Part shown: positions 11,939-23,874 of the stretch, in pieces
How the letters are laid out: every line of letters begins with the position of its first letter
How positions within the stretch are numbered: the first letter of the stretch is position 1
Assembly: GCA_037178975.1 (NCBI GenBank)
Contig: JASJZH010000004.1
Coordinates: 8,990,001-9,054,000, forward strand
Reading direction: 5' to 3'
Source: Oscheius tipulae
Lineage: Eukaryota; Nematoda; Chromadorea; Rhabditida; Rhabditidae
DNA length: 64,000 nucleotides
Translations under genes and position numbers: made by a program
The notes under the pieces: generated by a model
Databases searched by the model: none
Seen by the model: only the letters and a program-made list of their open reading frames with translations
What the model was told of the DNA's origin: nothing

Positions 11939-14103
11939 ATGGAAAAGTTTTTCGCTTACGGCTTTCGAGCGGAAAGCATTCCTGGGTACGATTGCAGGTA
12001 GAGTAGTTCATGTTTTCAGTGAACAACTTTTTCTTAGTGCTGTAAATTTGACCAAGGAGGAATGGTACGGTCAAGGGGAGAAGAACTATATCCTTGGTGG
12101 GACCTTCCTCGTCTACGGCCTCTCGACCCAGGTAACAGCAACCGTAACCTACGACTTTTCTTCAGTTTCTTTACCTTCTGATAATTACCGCAATGTGTCA
12201 GTTGACCAAAACCAACAGCTTTTACAAAATCATGCTCCTGCTTGGTACCTGACCCTCAATTTGATTGCAAAGTTATTTTCAGCCGGCTACGACGTGATTG
12301 AACTTGGAATAGGATCCGTCTTGTCCGGTTACTTCTGGATCAACGGAGCTAACTACTGTACCCATCCGGATCTGGATTATGTCATGGGGTCTATCGCAAT
12401 CGGTGTAGTAATAACATTCATAAAGAAAAAAAGAGTTTCAGGCGACTGGTGTGGTCTCTGTTTAGGCTGCTTAATCTTGGTCATTAACAGACTTGCTGAC
12501 TTGTGGAACCGTTCTCTTCAGGAACAGGTAGGAGTTAGACAAAGTAGTAGTAAAGATCGAATGCGCGACCTCGGCCCAGACAGGTAGCGCCCGTACCATG
12601 TCGGTGCACAGTGATCAAGCACTGGCCGCGCATAAAAATATGTCTTCAAGTGTGTGTGTGTTTTCTAGAGAAAAAGTAAACAATCGACAAAGTGACCAGA
12701 GCAGGAAGGTGCGAACATTTAATTGTTGGAGTACTACTTGTCAAAAATGTCAAAACTTCAATGTCCAGAAGCCTATTCTGCCTGTCATTCACTATCCGTT
12801 AAAGGATTTTCCGATCTTCTAAAATGAGTATTAGAAAATGGTATATAGCGTCTTCCTTTCTAAATGTCGCAAGTCCTGTCGATTTTGTTTCTGTACAGAC
12901 TCTGAGTCAAGCGCAACGTGTACGAAACCACACAGACGAATGTGTCACGTTTTAAGACAAATCAAGGGAGACAAGACATGTATCCATTGTTTGAAGGTGC
13001 ACTGAAGATCAGTTATTGCCTATAGGTCGTGTTTTTTGGTTCTGCTACGTCTACAGGGTGTCTGGGACTTCGAGAACGTACTGGAGGTGTGCCTGTATTC
13101 ATTGTTATTAGAACTTGCCACGTGGTTCCAAAAAAGACTGAACACATGGTTCCAAAAAAGACAGCCAGACAACAGTCGGACACGGGGCATACCGTAAGTG
13201 TCAGTATTAATAAAGTGGAAAAGGATGCACCATTTTTTAAGATTTGTTCTCGAAAGGGAGAGGAGACAGGTTAGTTTCCGGAAAATGAAAAAAACTGCGA
13301 GAGGGTGAAATCAATTTGAGGTGTCATATGGTTGACGTCTTCAACTGCAGTACATATCACTGAAATCAAAAACTCGATCTAACATATCATCCTAATTCCA
13401 ATTTCAGCTTTTTGGTGGTAAAAAGATGTATTTTTGGCTCTGCGCACCGCTTCTCTACTCCTTCCTTTTTGGGTTTTTCACCTCCCCCGTAATGTTCAAC
13501 TCTAAGATGAACACGTGGTTCTTTTCTCCATTCATCACCGGAAGCTTGGAGGAACTAGCCGAGGTAAATATACAAAAACGGCAAGTAATCAAAGTTCTAG
13601 TATTATAATATCTACCACGCGATGAACAATATCTGCGTTGTGGTGATAACCTGTCTTCTCTACGTCGTCCTAATTTTTGTCTGGCGGTACAAGTACGGCT
13701 CCGAAGAGTTGAGCCACAACAGCAAGATTCAGAGATCGGTAGGAAGCGACCTGTTGCAAAATGTATACATTTTTAAGATAACAATACAGTCCGTTCTGAT
13801 TTGTTCCGCTTCCCTGATAGCCTCACTGATGTACGTCTACATGCAGTACTTTGCCATTCCGGAGTGGATGATTCTAGGAAGTCACATCATTTGGCAGGCT
13901 TCCCATGGTAGAGGAAACTTTTACCAGAAACTTACGAGAAACATTCACGTTTAGGGATCCCAGCCTACGTCTATCTGGTCATGAACCGGACAATCAGACG
14001 GCATATTCTCAAGCTCCTTGGCTTTCGCCTGAAGTCACCGGTGGCTACGATAAATCTCTCGGTTACGAGGGAAGGAAGAACAGCTAGCAACTTTACACAG
14101 TGA
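11939..14103 (+). CDS. Serpentine receptor class T (SRT) chemoreceptor, copy 2
   Basis: Seven-transmembrane chemoreceptor, paralog of the genes at 8.5, 14.4 and 31.5 kb. Exons 11939-11997, 12038-12131, 12166-12244, 12283-12402, 12442-12527, 13408-13563, 13601-13738, 13778-13907, 13955-14103; 1011 nt, 336 residues. Starts MEKFFAYGFRAESIPGYDC and ends NFTQ. Blocks LVYGLSTQ, YCTHPDLDY, WCGLCLGCLILVINRLADLW, LFGGKKMYFW, TSPVMFNSKMNTWFF, ITIQSVLICSASL, GIPAYVYLVMNRTIR. It has the full nine-exon structure. Intron 5 (12528-13407, 880 nt) is much longer than the rest. TATATAAG at about 11899 may be the TATA box. Confidence 0.93.
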
Positions 14104-14352
14104 TACTATATTTCTTGGAGATTATATAAGTTGTGTTTGTACATTTTCACAGCCTTCTACATATAATATTTTTTGTGTGAGCAAATCGATTTCCGTCTTA
14201 TCAAAATAACTTAAAGTTAGCCAGTTTTTAAGGGGCGCTTTAGCTTTTTGATTTTACAAAAGAGTGTATAATATATTTGCAATGATCTGACATATTGACA
14301 GCCCATCTTAGCGCAGATACAGTTTATGGAAAGTCCAACAAATAACCGCTGG

Positions 14353-15784
14353 TTAATAAATCACAGAAGGTTGTCGCTCCCTTGTGAACGACTGATTACT
14401 GGTCACTGCAGTTACGGTTGCTCCAGGTCTCAAGCCACAGTTTCGAAGCACGCTCTGTCTGATGGTCTTGTTCATAATTAAGTATACATAAGCAGGAATT
14501 CCTAAAACAAGCTATTTTACTCCTTCCTCTCCAACATACCATGTGAGATTTGCCAAATAACATGGCTCCCCAGTATCATCCAATTTGGAATGACAAAAAA
14601 CATCATGTAGGTGTACATGAACGAGGCAATTAGGGTGCAGGAACAGATCAGAATAGACTGGATGGTAATCTGGGAACACAAGAGTTTTTGCATGGATTCA
14701 ATAATAAACTACCGATCGCTGAATCATTGTATTCTGCGTAACTGCCTGGGAACCATATTTGTAGCGCCAAACGATTATGAGAATGCCGTAGAGAGTACAA
14801 TTGACCACAACAATGAAGATGTTGTTGGCTACGGCTGGCATGTTGTAGTACTGAAAGCTTGAAAAGTAGTAAGGGGGTAGAAAAAAAACCTTTTATTACT
14901 CGCTTCACGTGCCTACTTTTTCACCGCTAGGGCGCAACCGTAAAACGTCGACGAGTCGGCTTAAGTGACTAATGTGCATCGATCTTCAATGTTGTTTCTA
15001 TAGTCACTTTACCTAAATGGTTCGAAGAAGTCTTAAAAAATCAGTTGAATGTTTGATTTGAAGTGCATGAGTGTTAACCTGTTGACTTGAATAATCTACT
15101 TGCAAAAAGTACAACAACTTCACATTGAGGGAGCTACAATATAGAATTAACCTGACTCATCTCTTCCATTGTCCCTGTTATGAAGGGATCATAGAAGAAG
15201 GTTTTCATCGTCGAGTTGAATGTGGAAGGTGTTGTGAAAAACCAAAAATACGAAGCGTAGACGCTTGGAGCAGTTAACCAAAAGTACATTCTTTTGCCTT
15301 CAAAAAGCTGAAACGATCACTTTTAAGAGTTCTTGAGCATAGATGCCTTGTCGTGTAGAGAGCGATCCCAAAGATCCGTCAAACGGTGGATGACTAAGGT
15401 CAAGCTGCCGATGCATGTATAAGCCCAAACGCCGAGTACACTGCAACCAAGAATGTAATTGAAGTTCGGCTGAGCACAATAGCTGGACCCGACAATCCAA
15501 AGGTAGCCCGAAAAGTGCGATCCTATTCCTATTTCAGCAACATCAAAAGCGGCCAGCAGAAGCATAATCTTATAGACGGAGTTGTTGTTCTTGAGCTTCC
15601 ACATGGCTGACATGATCACGAAGTACAGACACTGGGTTATGGTTCCGTAAATCACGAATCCGACTCCAAGAGTCACGTGCTTGTCACCACGAGCAAACCA
15701 TTCTTCCTTGGTCACATTCATGATGCTGCAGTCGTAGCCGGGAATATTTTCAGCATTGAAACCGTGGCGAATGAACTGTTCCAT
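14353..15784 (-). CDS. Serpentine receptor class T (SRT) chemoreceptor, copy 3 (intron-poor)
   Basis: Seven-transmembrane chemoreceptor on the opposite strand to its neighbours. Exons (minus) 15347-15784, 15152-15307, 14713-14850, 14540-14669, 14353-14501; 1011 nt, 336 residues, exactly the length of copy 2. Exon 1 (438 nt) equals the sum of exons 1-5 of copy 2 (59+94+79+120+86), so four introns were removed cleanly. The first intron (15308-15346, 39 nt) must use a GC donor (AAG then GCATCT): no in-frame GT is available, and this junction aligns with the paralogs (SLHDK followed by LFEGKRMYFW). Blocks: MEQFIRHGF start, YCAQPNFNY, LTLVIHRLTDLWDRS, FNSTMKTFFYDPFI, GIPAYVYLIMNKTIR. Confidence 0.92.
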
Positions 15785-17259
15785 CTTGTTCCGTTAGATT
15801 CTGAACTCATTAAGTTAAGGGGGACTTCGAGAGCAACAAAAAGGCATAGAAAAGAAGATTTTTTACTGGCTGAATCGCTTTGAGAAGCATTGGTGGGGTA
15901 CTGGCGACACAGCGCTAGGCTGAAAAACGCTTTGGCTAAAAACACCTCGGGTAACTACTTATCCCAAAAAAAGATACTTCATAAGGCTAGGTCACGGGAT
16001 CTCTGTAGAGTCTCTCAGACTAATAATGGGTCTCTAAAAAAAAAGAATAAGTGTACGAACATCATGTCTGTTTTATATACGTTTCGGTGTCATTGAATAA
16101 GTGTTTTGCACTTGACAATGAGCCCAACTAGGTCGTATTCGACATCGCCTCCGCAGGTCAGATTCAAATAGTTGATTTTGAATAAGCATTTTGAAAAAAA
16201 ACGGTCCTGGTGTTAGCAGCCGAGTTGTACTAGACTTGCAGAATATTCAGGAAGCGATGCTACTACGCAAAAGTTACTTTGTTAACACAACCTTGCTCGA
16301 TACAAAGCTCTAAGATTACAAGTTGACTGCGATTCCGGGTCCAACTTACTTTATACTCCGGTGTTGCGTCCATCGTCACCCCACCCGCGAAAAAACTCTC
16401 AAAGAAATCTGTACGCTTTCAAAGTTTAGGTTAGGTTGTTTCTTGTTCTTATACAAGAATGATGCTGCCGTAATCGCGCATATGATGCGTCTTCTTGCGA
16501 ACTGACTCAGAATGAAAACACTTAATTGCTGAACAAACGGATGTAAAATCTTTCAAGTCTAAATATACTCAGTGATTTCACCATCTCCATTATATAACCC
16601 AGTCTTGAAGGACACGATCTCTGAAGAAGACAAAAACGTGTCGGATTATCTGTCTGCTACATTTTCCAAGCTATGTTGATTGACTCGTCTTGACTCATTT
16701 CATAATGGCGGAACACGTAAATTTTAGAATTAACACAGGTTCAGGACGTTCGAAAACAACGAGACGAAAGGCAGCTGGCAGATCTTGATCGGAAGCATGG
16801 ATGTTTTTCATCTTCAAACTGATCTTCGTTCGAAATATTTTAAGGAATCAGCATAGTTGAAAGATCAGGACCTATCAGCATTTTTGCAGTTGTTGAACTA
16901 CATTGTATGTTTATGTCTGTCTGAATTAGCTTTTGTAGAAAGGGGTCAGGAAGAAAAGCGCAATAATAAGCTGTATCATGTTCAGGGTGGTACGTTTGTT
17001 TCTTTTTGACTACAAAAGGGTTTATATTTTTGGAGGTCTGTTAATACCGGTGACTCGTTTTCCCACTTGGTCAGGAAGAATCGGTCCCTCAGTTTTGCGT
17101 CCTTTGACAAGGACTTATCGACCCATTTAGCATTTCCAATTTCTCACTTTATCACTTGAAGACAACCCAAGCCACGTCTTATCAATCTCTCGCTCTATAC
17201 TAGCTCAAATGAATCTTCCCTATTTCCTTTCCAACCAGCTAATTTAAGAATTTAGGAAA
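15785..17259. other. Intergenic between srt copy 3 and GTPase A
   Basis: Nearly 1.5 kb with no supported gene. ORFs of 60-75 codons overlap one another and have no family features. It must hold two divergent promoters, for srt copy 3 (minus) and GTPase A (plus). Confidence 0.5.
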
Positions 17260-20258
17260 ATGATAGAGACTCCGTTTCCATTTCTTGTGAGAGTCCAACC
17301 GGAAGTGATTCAAATTGTTCATAATGCTATACTCTCCGATTTGAATATTGAACAAAAAGATCGCATCATCTGTAGTTCTCTGGATATAGAAAACGTCGAA
17401 CGCTACACCGCATGGGGACGCAGAGTTTGTTACCTGGCCATATTATGATTTCATAAATTTCCGATCCTCGAAACACCTCCTGTCGAGGTTCTCAGAGTTC
17501 TACGACCCCAAGAAAATGAACATTTGTACAGATGCATAGGTGAAACTAGAATTGAGGAAATTGGTTCTTGCGCTGGATTGCTGTTCGGAGAAGCAAGGAC
17601 TAAGTTTTTTGAATGGTTTCGACTGGTAAGTTTGCTGTTCTATGAAACACGCCCGTGCTCAGATTAATGACAGTACGGCAATCGTGAGACGCACATTCGA
17701 GGATGCTAAAATGTAAGTTTAAAAATAAAAATGATAAAAACTTTTCAGTGAGCTGAGAGCCTTCTTGAATGAGAGATTTGATTCAAGAGAAACTCCATTG
17801 CCAAGAAAAGAAGCACCAACAGTTCGGCCAAAAACAATGGATATTCCAATTGAGGAGGCAGCTAAAGGAATGTCTTTGAGCAGCAAGATTTGTGAAGATA
17901 ACAAGAACTCTAAAATAAGGTTTGTTCTTTAGTTGTATCTTGTTAAAGAAAACTAATTTAGCACACAAAAAGAAGAAGATCTCCGTACATGGAAAATGGA
18001 AGCGGAACCTGAAAAAGCAGATACTGAAGATGTCACCAGTGCTCCCAGGACGAAACCGAGAACAAATCCAGCTGCCTATGAGTCCAAAGTTGTGCAGGAC
18101 TTTACCGTCGCCCATGATGTTGACCCCAAGAACGTGTTCAACATTCTTCTGCTTGGAGAAACCGGTGTCGGCAAGACCACCTTTATCAACAGCTTTGCAA
18201 ACTACCTAGAATACTCGACAATGGACGAGGCACTAGCAAAAACCCCACGCATTCTTATGGACACCTCATTCACCTATACTGACAATGCAGTAAGCCAGGA
18301 TATGTTGGTTCTTACTTGAGCATTTCAGAAACTGAAGCAGAAACTAATCGATATAAAGGCCAACTGCGCCAAAGGAGCCAAGAACAGTTTTAACGAAAAT
18401 TTAGGATCTGGCGGACAATCTCGAACACAGGTACATTAAATCTAATGATGCTAGTGTTGTTTCAGGATCCGCTGCTCCATGCTCTGCCCTGGGACGACAA
18501 CGGCACTCCCAAAATGATTTGCATTATTGATACACCTGGAATCAACGATACTCGTGGTCAGGATCAAGATGAGCTGAACTTTGAGAAAATCTTGTCCCTC
18601 ATTGCTTACGTCGGTAAACTTCACGCCATTTGTATCCTGCTCAAGCCTAACGAATCTAAACTTTCCATGGGATTCCGTAACTGCATGGACAATCTTCTCG
18701 TGAAGCTACATCGCAATGCCACAAACAATATTCTTTTCTGCTTCACCAACACTCGTTCCACGTTGTATCGTCCCGGGGACACTATCGCCCCTCTCTCTAG
18801 GTATCTATACGAAATTGAGAAGACTACTGGAGTGATTATCAAAAGTAACAAGTGAGATACATTTGAAAAATTGAAACAAAGCTCAATTTTTTCTAGAGAC
18901 AACATGTTCTGCTTTGATAATGACTGTTTCCGCTACTTGTGCACTCTCCTCCAACTTCCACAGGAACATAAGCAGAGCACACACGATACGCTTTCATCTG
19001 GGTGGGAGCACAATGTGGTAGAATGCAAAAAACTTCTAAAAAGGATTCAAGGAATGATTGCTCACGACGTAGAAGACACGGTTGACATTAACCGAACACG
19101 CAGCTTACTCATTGCAATGGCTCGTCCGTTGACAGAAGTTGCGCAAAATCATTTAATGAACAAGAAGATGGTTGAAGACAAGATCAAAGAGGTAAGTGCA
19201 GTCTAGTGATTTTTGTTAAAAAAAAATGGTTGAGATTAACCTGTTAAAAGGTAAAGACATCAGTCTTTCTGCCAAAGTGGAACAGAAACAGGTAAAATAC
19301 AGAATGAGATTCAGGTTCAGTGTTTCAGTTGACCATTGAGAAAATACCACTGAAATTTCCAAAGACTGTTTGTACGGAGAAAAGGTGTAATGATATTGTT
19401 GTTGGGGAGGACGGTCAACAACACTCTGTTCCAAAAAAGCCCTGCCACGATGACTGCAAAATTCCAGACATAATGGTAAAACCGGCTTCTTGTATGTTAC
19501 TATGTTTCACTTATTCAGGAGGGAGAGTTGAAGAATAAGGGGTTGAAATGGTGTGCTGTTTTTAACAACGGCATATGTAAGGAATGCGGATGTGATTGGA
19601 AAAAACATATGCATATGAAATACGAAATCAAGAAATCAATGGAAACAGTAATTAATTTGAATCGCCTAGAAACAGTTTAGGTCATTAATCGCAAAGTACA
19701 AAGGGAGCTAGCTCAATGCAAAGACAGCAAGAGACATGCGGAGATTCTTCTTAAAGACTTGCACAACCAGCTAGAAAACATCCAAAACGAGTACTATTTG
19801 ATTAAAGAGAGCAGCATGGAGTTCTCCGCTTATCTGAAATACAATTCGGTAAAGCAGGGTGTTGACCCTTACTATGATTATATGAGTCATTTGGTACGAA
19901 TCGAGGTAAGCCATATCGAATGTGAATGAATAGATATTTTAGGAAGACAAGCTTGCAGTTAGTGGTAATAAAGTTATTTGGATGGACCTTCGTAGCATGC
20001 TTAGTGATTATAAGTTCGGTGTAAGTGTAAGAGTAGACTTACGGTTATATACGTTCAGGTTCAAAACATACTCGACGAGATAAAGAATCAACGTCGAGCT
20101 CCACTATCAAGCAACGAGGCAAGCGTAAACGTTAAAGCAAAAAATGTTTACTTCAGCTCAATAGAAAGATCCTCAATCTAGGTCACATGAAGCTCTCAGG
20201 TGCATTAATTGCTGATATTGCACGCATTGCGACCGAGGGATCAAAGGACGAAGAGTGA
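17260..20258 (+). CDS. Large P-loop GTPase, cluster member A
   Basis: Probable GTP-binding protein of the AIG1/septin-like class; function unknown. Exons as read: 17260-17424, about 17494-17625, 17663-17712, 17749-17919, 17962-18289, 18329-18430, 18466-18851, 18897-19191, then about 19233-19288 and further exons to 20258. Order: short N-terminal helical module (from MIETPFPF); a charged linker; the P-loop LLLGETGVGKTTF (G1) at 18145-18190; DTPGIND (G3) in 18466-18851; CFTNTRST at the G4 position; a helical region with TVDINRTRSLLIAMARPLTE; a Cys/His segment (CTEKRC, PCHDDC, CKECGCDWKKHMHM); and a coiled-coil tail (QRELAQCKDSKRHAEILL) ending GSKDEE. The last splice donor could be GC at 20119 or GT at 20125; both keep frame. 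AATAAA at about 20404. Converges with gene B. Confidence 0.8.
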
Positions 20259-20442
20259 AATCTAAAGTCTGCCACATTTTTCTCTTTTGTTCTTCAATAC
20301 TATGCATTGACAACCCGTACTTCTTCCATTCAGTCAACAAAACGTGTGATTAAAACTGGCTCTAATCTGATCCTTTTGCGTGTTTTAATCTACCAGATAC
20401 TTTAATAAAAAGATTCATTTGTTAAGCAAGCCAAGAACGTTT

Positions 20443-23400
20443 TTATTGAAACAGCTCTCCGATCCATCCATTGTTGAGGTCGACCTCTTTGCTTCTGAAC
20501 ATGGGCTTATTGCGCACTTGAAGAACAATCATTTTCTGAAAACAAATCTATAAACCAAGTATACAAACTTACCTCAATGTCTGCTTGAGCAGAAGCACAG
20601 ATAGGTTCATTTTTCAGCTGATTCAGCATCGAGGAGATTTCTTCCACAGTTTTTGTGCTCTTCGTGACAGTCGTTTCGGATAAAATTTTGATCTGCGCTT
20701 CGTGAGCAGCAAGTACTTGCTCCAAGTAAAGAAGATCAGTATTTGGTTTACCTAGACCTATTTTCTGCTTCTTCAAAAACTTGTCATTAGAACAGTTAAA
20801 AACATTACCTCTTCGTTTATGAGTTTTTCTACATATTCTTTCAAGTTTTCGTTGTGGGGAAGAACGGCGAATGTGGTTAAATATGACACAAGCTCCACAC
20901 TTTGAGTTTTCAGCTTGCTACTTTCCTGGACAGCCGCAGTTTTCTAAAACAAATCTGAAAAGTTTCATATCTCTTACATTAGCAGTAGCCTGAGTTATAG
21001 TCCTATTCGAGGCTGCCAACTTCACTTGCAGCTGGTCAATCTTCGCCTGAACGGTAGCATCCACCACCTGAAGTATACAAGGTTTAGCGAAATAAACGCT
21101 CTGACCTTATGAGTTCCAACTTGGAGTTGCCAATCAATTTGCATGTGACACGTCCAGAGACAGTTACAGTTGTTACAGCGCAACATTTGGTTCATGCAAG
21201 AACATCGTTGTAAGTTGGTATCTTGACACGTATCCAGCTAGAAAATTGCTGTTACTTTTTGAAAAACTGGCAGTACTCGCATCTCGATAAGTAAACGCGC
21301 TGCGGACGGCGGCAGGCAGTTTCCTGTAGACCCGTACCGAGATTGTACGGGAGGATCATGCTCGGGTCTACGGCATTTTCAAAAGAAAAGCAAACTTACT
21401 CGTGCTCTGACACAGGTACAACTCTGATGACAAACTTTGAGAAGCTTTTCTGTAGCACTTTCTGGATGTGGTGGACTGCATGTGGCGGAAGAACAAACGG
21501 TATCAATACGACCGCTTTTAACTCGAGTAATTGTGAACTGATCTCTTTGAAGATTTTTCTTCTCGGCTGCTATCTCCTTCGTTACAGCTTCACTCTAAAT
21601 TTCAAAGTTGCTTTAAGTTTGCCATTTTCACCGTGGCAAGTTCATCGTCCAAAACTTTATCAATGGCCATTTGTTTGGTGTTCATTTGTGAAATCGGTTT
21701 TGTTAGAATATCAAAGACCTTTCGAACATTATTGATGCACAACGTGTCGGCAATACTGTGAGGTAAGAGTTGGGTAATTCGAGTGAAAAATCTGCTCATT
21801 TAGTTCTTGCCATACAAAAGTTTCGTTACCTGAAAACCTCCCCCACGGACCGCTTCCAGCTGGCATTGAAGTCAGCTATGTGACCATCAGAAAATTTTAT
21901 TCCCTTTTTCCAGGCGCAAAGAAAGCGGAAACTCTCATTGTCGAAACAGAATAAAGAAGCCCTATTATGGGTTTTTGTTAACGTACGTCAAAATACCTGT
22001 TCAAAGGTATTTGGAGATCCCTCTTCTTCTCCAGCTCTTTCATGTACGCGTTTAGAATAGCCATCGACTCTCCTGGTCGGAATAGAGTGCCTCTTGTGTT
22101 GGTGAAACAAAAAAGAAGGTTCTTTCTTGCTGACAAATGGAGCTTGCTAAGGAGCTCTCCAAGACAATAGGTAAAAGAAGCATTCAGTTTGGACTCATTC
22201 GGCTTCATCAGAATGCAGATACCGTGAAGTTCCCTAAAAGTGTAATTTCTTAGTCAGCAGCCTTACTTGAAGTCAGCAAGGTGATGGAAGATGTTGTCAA
22301 AGTTCTCTTGGTCTCGTTTAAATCCGGCAACATCTCCTACTCCAGGAGTATCAATCAGCCTAATTTGTTTGGTTCTCCCGCGCACATTCCATTTAAACAC
22401 GTATGTTCTGGCAGTCTCAAATATGATGGGTCACAAAGTATATGAAAACTACCAGTGTGCATGACTCTCCCGTTTTCAGGTTCTCGTTGCCCACGTCGTC
22501 TTCAGATTTGCAAACAACCCAAACTTGTTTCATCTAGAATTCAGTAATAGAGTTTTTCTAGAATCTTATACCGACACCATCTCCAGTGTGTGTAAAGTGA
22601 CATGTGATCAGTACTTCGACATCTTGATTAGAATTCGCCTCGTGCAAAGTTCTGTACTTCATGTAGTTGGCAATACCATTCAAGAAAGTTGATTTTCCGA
22701 CACCCGTTTCTCCCAAGATCAAAATGTTCATCTCGTCTGGGCATCTATAAATGTCTCTTCATTCATCTCCTAATAGAACAGCTTACCGCTCTAAGAATTC
22801 CAAGTTCAGTTGAGAAATGCCGTCGTTCTGCTCGCTTTCGCAGTCAGAAATATCTGTTGTTGCTGCTTGAATCAACTAAAATAAAATCATTTCAGTGTAG
22901 CCCTATAGAGTAACCGCTTTCTCTTGTTCTTTGAAATACTTCCGACACTTCTTCCGGTCCTCAGGTGTCTTGAGAATGTACCGCAGCAAATTTTTCTTTT
23001 CATCAAAGTCAAGTGAGGTCTCACGAAGAAGCGATGCAAGTTCTCCTCTCTTGTCCTCTGGAAACTGATCCAAGAAATCCTTCTCATCGTACTTAAACGT
23101 TTGATGGAATCCAAACATTGTATGATACCTGTTGACGAAATAAACGTTTAAATTGTCTTAGAATCTCCCGATCGTATACAAATTCACTAAGAAGTTCCAA
23201 TTTTTCCACATTAGAGCTGAGTTCATCCTCCAGAACTATCTCCGCCTGATTTCTTGTTGTTTCATCTAAGTCATTAAGAGGGTAGTCAGCTGGAGGAATC
23301 CTTGCAATCTTGTATTCCGTTTCTTCTTCCTTTTCTTTCACAGCCTATGCACAAAATTTAAATTATGAACTATTCGAAACTAACAAACGTCTGTAGAAAC

Positions 23401-23771
23401 TTCAAGGTTGCCTTGAGATAATCTGTATTAGACGTGAAGGTCTGAAAAGCATTGAGCTTTTCCATCATGCTCAGAGCCTCGTCCATCAGAATTGCGCGAG
23501 CAATTTCGTGATGTTCTGCGTCAAGCGACTTAAGATGGTCTCGTATTTTCCGGTCCGCTTTGTCCTGAAGTATTGCTCCAGTTTCAGACGCACTCACACA
23601 TACCTTTTTCTTTAATAACTGGTAGCACTTTCTGATTATAGCTTTGTCTTCCACCACGAGGCCAATAGCTTCAACTTTCTCATTTAATGACGAATCTTCG
23701 TCGTGAATAACGATGTCAATTTGTTTTTGAATTGATTCGGGCAAATGTCCAATGAGGCCCGAAACGCTCAT
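20443..23771 (-). CDS. Large P-loop GTPase, cluster member B, with four N-terminal modules
   Basis: Paralog of A, C and D. N-terminal exons 23604-23771, 23385-23564, 23129-23344 and 22915-23091 each code one copy of a 50-65 residue helical module (for example LIGHLPESIQKQIDIVIHDE and DFLDQFPEDKRGELASLL); the introns between them are all phase 0. Then 22787-22875 (linker), 22572-22744 (P-loop NILILGETGVGKSTFLNG), 22453-22533, 22267-22415 (G3 DTPGVGD), 21997-22233 (CFTNTRGT), 21830-21961 (FCFDNESFRFLCAWK) and about 21656-21802 (CINNVRKVFDILTKP). These are followed by the Cys/His exons (CSSATC, CHQSC, CNNCNCLWTCHMQ) and a coiled-coil tail ending NNGWIGELFQ. The start is the ATG giving MSVSGLIGHLP. 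Only 184 bp separate its stop from that of gene A. Confidence 0.82.
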
Positions 23772-23874
23772 TCTAAACAAATCTTTGAGTTAAGAATACT
23801 GAGCAAAGATATGAAGGGGATGCAACACTCAGCGATAAAACAAATAGTATCTTAATGATTTAACAAATGAAAGT

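Noticed and set aside
13100-13170. Short direct repeat TGGTTCCAAAAAAGAC twice
   Set aside because: Only two imperfect copies in a long intron; no larger structure, not a CRISPR or satellite.
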